A program made the translations under genes and the position numbers. Below, in pieces: positions 14,635 through 17,856 of a stretch of DNA of 17,856 bases. The notes beneath the pieces are model-generated. The model did not search any database. It was not told where the DNA came from and saw only the letters and a program-made list of their open reading frames with translations. Source of the DNA: JAVVFH01 sp032250585 (GTDB lineage Bacteria; Pseudomonadota; Gammaproteobacteria; Xanthomonadales; SZUA-36). Position 1 is the first letter of the stretch, and every line of letters begins with the position of its first letter. Where the stretch lies: assembly GCA_032250585.1 (NCBI GenBank), contig JAVVFH010000045.1:1-17856 (forward strand), in the 5' to 3' direction.

Positions 14635-16190
14635 GCAATATGGAGCCTTCGAAACAGGTCATCATTATCGGCGGCGGCCACAACGGCCTCGTCTGCGCGG
14701 CCTATCTCGCCAAAGCCGGCCGCCAGGTCACTGTCCTCGAGGCCGGCGAGCAGGTCGGCGGCCTGGCGGCGACCCGTGAATTCGCGCCCGGCTACCGCGC
14801 TTCCTGCGCTCATTTGCTGCATCTGCTGGACGACCGGATCAGCCGCGAACTCGAACTCGAAGCGCAAGGCTTGAAACTGGCCAGAAGCGGTCTGGCGACC
14901 CTCGCGCTGTCCCCCGACGGCGGTCACCTCACGATCACCGGCGACCGTGTCGAAGGACCTGGCCTGTCGAGCGGCGATCAAGCCGCCTATATCGAGTACC
15001 GCCGTTTCATGTCGCGCTTCGCCGGCATCATCGGAGACCTGCACAGGCAGATTCCACCGCGCATCCGGAAACAGCGCGGCGACCTGCTGAGCCTTGGCAA
15101 GCTGGCGCTGAAAATCCGGCGGCTCGGACGCGACGACATGCGCGAATTTTTGCGCATCGCCGGCATCAACATCTACGACGTGCTGCAGGAGAACTTCGAC
15201 AACCCGCTGCTGAAGGGCGCACTCAGCATGGATGCCGTGCTCGGGACCTTCTCCGGTCCGCGTTCGAACAACAGCGTGTTCACCGCCCTGCACCGCATGA
15301 GTGGCAACAACGGCGGTCCTGCGGGTTCGATCTCGCAGGTCGTGGGCGGCATGGGCTCGCTGACCGAAGCGATGGCGGCCGCGGCACGCAAGGCCGGTGT
15401 GGAAATTCGCACGGGCAGCGAGGTCCGCTCGATACTGACCGACGGAGACCGCGTCCACGGTGTTCGCCTGGTCAGCGGTGAAGAACTTGCGGCCGCGACC
15501 GTGGTTTCCAACGCCGACCCGCGCAGCACGATCCTGGACCTGCTCGGCGCGCGGCACGTGGAGGCTGGCTTCGCGAAACGCATCAGCCACTTGCGGGCGC
15601 GCGGCACGGCCGCCAAGCTGCATCTCGCGCTTGACGGACTGCCGAACTTTGCCGGTGTAGCTCCGGAACAACTCGGCGAGCGGCTGCTGATCGCGCCGTC
15701 GCTGGAATACGTCGAACTGGCCTTCAACCACTCGAAATACGGCGAGTATTCCGCCAAACCGGTAGCGGAAATCACGCTGCCAAGCGTCAACGATCCAGGC
15801 CTGGCGCCGGCAGGCAAGCACGTACTGTCGGCCATTGTGCAGTACGCGCCGCGGGAACTCGGCGCCGGCTGGTCCAGCGGCAAAACCGCGTTCACCGAGG
15901 TCGTGATGGACTTGTTGGCCGAATACGCGCCCGATATCAAGGAAAAGACCGTAGCCACCGAGCTGCTGACGCCCGAAGACCTGGAAAAGGAATACCGCGT
16001 CAGCGGCGGGCACTGGCACCATGGCGAGTTGTCGCTGGACCAGTTCCTGATGCTGCGGCCGGTCCCGAAGGCGGCGCAATACGCCATGCCGGTGAGCGGC
16101 CTGTACCTCTGCGGCGCCGGATCCCACCCCGGCGGAGGGGTAATGGGCAGTGCAGGACGAAACGCGGCCAGTGCCGTGCTGGCACAATGA
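14631..16190 (+). CDS. FAD-dependent oxidoreductase, phytoene-dehydrogenase/PYROXD2-like (second copy)
   Basis: This 519-residue flavoprotein shows IIIGGGHNGLVCAAYLAKAG at 11-30 with Glu37 as the ribose-binding acid, VGGLAATREF next, and CGAGSHPGGGVMGSAGRNAA near 494-513 at the C-terminus. It resembles the preceding gene along its length but lacks the inserted stretches that make that protein longer. The start is set at ATG 14631, nine bases after GGGAGG; ATG at 14625 or 14640 is possible. The GcvT-like gene follows after 19 bases. Substrate unknown; oxidation of an N-methyl or C-N bond is inferred from neighbours. Confidence 0.85.
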   Translation: MSNMEPSKQVIIIGGGHNGLVCAAYLAKAGRQVTVLEAGEQVGGLAATREFAPGYRASCAHLLHLLDDRISRELELEAQGLKLARSGLATLALSPDGGHLTITGDRVEGPGLSSGDQAAYIEYRRFMSRFAGIIGDLHRQIPPRIRKQRGDLLSLGKLALKIRRLGRDDMREFLRIAGINIYDVLQENFDNPLLKGALSMDAVLGTFSGPRSNNSVFTALHRMSGNNGGPAGSISQVVGGMGSLTEAMAAAARKAGVEIRTGSEVRSILTDGDRVHGVRLVSGEELAAATVVSNADPRSTILDLLGARHVEAGFAKRISHLRARGTAAKLHLALDGLPNFAGVAPEQLGERLLIAPSLEYVELAFNHSKYGEYSAKPVAEITLPSVNDPGLAPAGKHVLSAIVQYAPRELGAGWSSGKTAFTEVVMDLLAEYAPDIKEKTVATELLTPEDLEKEYRVSGGHWHHGELSLDQFLMLRPVPKAAQYAMPVSGLYLCGAGSHPGGGVMGSAGRNAASAVLAQ

Positions 16191-16209
16191 ACACGAGCGG
16201 GATACGAAG

Positions 16210-17415
16210 ATGAAAACAGCAGAACTGACGAAACGCGACCACTACGAAAACGCGGTCTATCCCAGCCCGTTTCACTCCCGGCAGAAGGAGCATAACAAGC
16301 TCAAGGTATGGAGCCGCTGGAGCGACTACCTGTCGGTGCCCGCCTACTGGTGCGAGTCGATGGAGTATTTCGCGGGCCGCAACGCCTGCGGTGTCTTCGA
16401 CATTACGCCGATGATCAAGCACCGGGTTGCGGGCCCCGACGCCCTGCCCTACCTCAACCGGCTGATGACCCGCGACGTCGCCAAGATCAAGCCGGGCCGC
16501 GTCGGCTACAGCGTCTGGTGCAACGAGCAGGGCCGCGTCATCGACGATGGCACGATCTTCCACCTGGAGGAAGGCGTCTACCGCATCTGCTCGCAGGAAC
16601 ACCAGCTCGACTGGTTCCTGACCAACACCCTGGGTTTCGACGTCGAGGTGAGCGAAGAGACGCACGAAGTGGCTGGCCTGGCGGTGCAGGGCCCCACCAG
16701 TTGCGCCGTGCTCAGGGACATGGGTTTGCAGGGAGTCGAAAACCTCAAGCCCTTCGGCAGCGTCTCGTTCGATTTCGAAGCCAGCCGATTGATGGTTTCG
16801 CGCACGGGCTTTACCGGCGATCTCGGCTACGAGTTGTGGATCGACCCCGAGCACGCCGAAGTCCTGTGGGACCGCCTGTTCGAGGCCGGCGAATTGCGGG
16901 GCATACGCGCGATGGGCAGCCAGGCCCTGGAGTTGCTGCGCATCGAGGCCGGCTTCATCCTGGCCGGTGCGGACTTCCTGCCCGCCATGGAAGCCGTCCG
17001 CACCAGCCACACCCGTTCGCCCTTCGAACTGGACCTGGCCTGGCTGGTGAATTTTGACAAGGGGGTATTCAACGGGCGCGAGGCACTGCGGGAAGAGGCG
17101 GAGAACGGCTCGCGTTACCGCCTGGTCAAGCTGGACATCGACGGCAACAAGCCCGCCAGGGATTCGTACGTCTTCACCAGGGACAAGAAATACGCCGGCA
17201 CCGTGACCTCCGCCATGTGGTCGCCCTCGGCCAAGGCCAGCATCGCCCTGGCGTCACTGGAAATGCCGCATGGCAGCCCCGGCGAGGAGCTGCTGGTTGA
17301 AATCTACTACCAACGGGAACTGAAGTGGAGCCGGGTCATGGCCAAGGCACGCGTGGTCAAAGACGTTTTCTGGAATCCGCCGCGCAGACGCCAGACCCCG
17401 CCCGCGGATTTTTGA
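16210..17415 (+). CDS. GcvT-like folate-dependent aminomethyltransferase
   Basis: This 401-residue protein has the GcvT/DmdA/dimethylglycine-oxidase folate-binding fold. CGVFDITPM at 60-68 and IDDGTIF at 111-117 carry the Asp residues expected in the active site. GLAVQGPTS is at 156-164, RTGFTGDLGYEL at 198-209, LELLRIEAGF at 240-249 and FNGREAL near 287-293 ahead of the C-terminal barrel. Such proteins move a one-carbon unit from an amine or sulfonium compound to tetrahydrofolate. After two flavin oxidases this fits demethylation of an N-methyl amine with capture as methylene-THF. It is not the housekeeping GcvT by context, since gcvH and gcvP are absent. The start ATG 16210 was preferred to 16150, which lies inside the previous gene. 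The end is next to an insertion element. Confidence 0.85.
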   Translation: MKTAELTKRDHYENAVYPSPFHSRQKEHNKLKVWSRWSDYLSVPAYWCESMEYFAGRNACGVFDITPMIKHRVAGPDALPYLNRLMTRDVAKIKPGRVGYSVWCNEQGRVIDDGTIFHLEEGVYRICSQEHQLDWFLTNTLGFDVEVSEETHEVAGLAVQGPTSCAVLRDMGLQGVENLKPFGSVSFDFEASRLMVSRTGFTGDLGYELWIDPEHAEVLWDRLFEAGELRGIRAMGSQALELLRIEAGFILAGADFLPAMEAVRTSHTRSPFELDLAWLVNFDKGVFNGREALREEAENGSRYRLVKLDIDGNKPARDSYVFTRDKKYAGTVTSAMWSPSAKASIALASLEMPHGSPGEELLVEIYYQRELKWSRVMAKARVVKDVFWNPPRRRQTPPADF

Positions 17416-17856
17416 AGCATGTGGGAGATTCTATGGGCCCATGCAATAGTTTTTGTCTCCTGTTTGGAAGCTTTCCTGGCGGCTCATCAAGGTAAAAGCG
17501 ATGCGCGCGAGCTTGCGAGCGAGCGCGACACGGGCGGCTATCTTGCTCATGCCTTTGTCCAGCTGCCGTTGATAGTATTCGGCGAAGCGTGGATGGCTAC
17601 GGGCCGGGTGCGAAGCACAGTAAAGCAGCCGGCGCAGTTCCGGTGCGCCTTGCTTGGTCAGCTTGGCCTGGCCCTTATAGCGCCCCGATTCCCGTAGCCG
17701 GATGTCGAGTCCCAGATAAGCCACGAAGGCATCGCTGCCGCCGAAGGCGCCACGGTGATAGCTGACGGCCAGGGCAGCGGCATTGCCAGCGCCAATGCCG
17801 GGGATCGAACGGCAGCGTTGATAATCGGCTTCCCATCCGAGCTCACGCAGCAGTCG
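17416..17856 (-). mobile_element. IS110-family insertion sequence, one end
   Basis: The element's transposase C-terminus reads leftward and ends 16 bases from the GcvT-like stop codon, so the element boundary must lie at about 17416-17430. IS110 elements lack the usual terminal inverted repeats, and I could not fix the exact end. The rest continues past the right edge. Confidence 0.75.
17431..17856 (-). CDS. IS110-family transposase, C-terminal part
   Basis: 141 residues are visible, open to the right edge, ending with TAG at 17433-17431. IPGIGAGNAAALA marks the helix-hairpin-helix-like start of the Transposase_20 (PF02371) domain. AYLGLDIRLRESG, LTKQGAPELRRLLYCAS and HPRFAEYYQRQL are conserved parts of that domain, normally with a catalytic serine nearby. 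The N-terminal DEDD domain lies outside the window. There is no sign of decay in the visible part. Confidence 0.92.
   Translation of the reverse strand, partial: RLLRELGWEADYQRCRSIPGIGAGNAAALAVSYHRGAFGGSDAFVAYLGLDIRLRESGRYKGQAKLTKQGAPELRRLLYCASHPARSHPRFAEYYQRQLDKGMSKIAARVALARKLARIAFTLMSRQESFQTGDKNYCMGP

Noticed and set aside
12834..16187. A 1117-codon open frame on the minus strand opposite the two oxidoreductase genes
   Set aside because: It is a GC-rich antisense shadow: the plus-strand genes have clear family motifs, and the antisense translation has no recognisable domain and spans two genes and their gap.
17433..17442. 10-bp palindrome ATGGGCCCAT near the IS end
   Set aside because: It lies inside the last codons of the transposase gene and is too short to call a terminal repeat or operator.

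Overview
The window is GC-rich DNA (by eye about 60% or more) with densely packed, co-directional genes, frequent GTG/TTG starts, stop/start overlaps and an IS110-type transposase at the right edge. This and the protein types suggest a free-living, probably marine or sediment proteobacterium; a gammaproteobacterium is my guess, which the sequence does not prove. I see no rRNA, tRNA or CRISPR array.

Layout. A TetR/BetI-like repressor gene (start near 11349) and a class III aminotransferase gene (start 11524) diverge from a promoter region that holds a perfect 9+4+9 palindrome. To the left runs one long minus-strand gene train: repressor, acyl-CoA dehydrogenase, a complete PotFGHI-type ABC importer (binding protein, ATPase, two permeases), the remains of a secreted amidohydrolase, a GbcA-like Rieske oxygenase, a MetF-like reductase, an internally deleted MttB-family methyltransferase, a corrinoid (B12) protein, a DUF1638 protein, a small 'virulence factor' family protein and, cut by the window edge, a pterin-dependent methyltransferase. 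To the right runs a plus-strand train: aminotransferase, FAD oxidoreductase, a tiny ORF, a second FAD oxidoreductase and a GcvT-like aminomethyltransferase, followed directly by the end of an IS110-family element.

How the genes may work together (inference). The set looks like a catabolic island for a methylated, cationic nitrogen compound of the betaine type. The Pot-type importer would bring it in. N-methyl groups could leave oxidatively (Rieske oxygenase), by corrinoid methyl transfer to tetrahydrofolate (MttB-type, corrinoid and pterin proteins, then MetF), or by flavin oxidation coupled to a GcvT-like protein. The aminotransferase would act on a remaining primary amine, and the acyl-CoA dehydrogenase on a CoA-activated carbon skeleton. 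The substrate cannot be named from sequence.

Most notable: the MttB-family gene is only 221 codons long and seems to be family segments joined in one open frame, with much of the central barrel missing, yet it keeps its place one base after the metF stop codon. A second gene in the same train, a YtcJ-like amidohydrolase, is reduced in a similar way but also frameshifted. If the corrinoid route still works, a full-length methyltransferase must lie elsewhere, or the short protein does something new.
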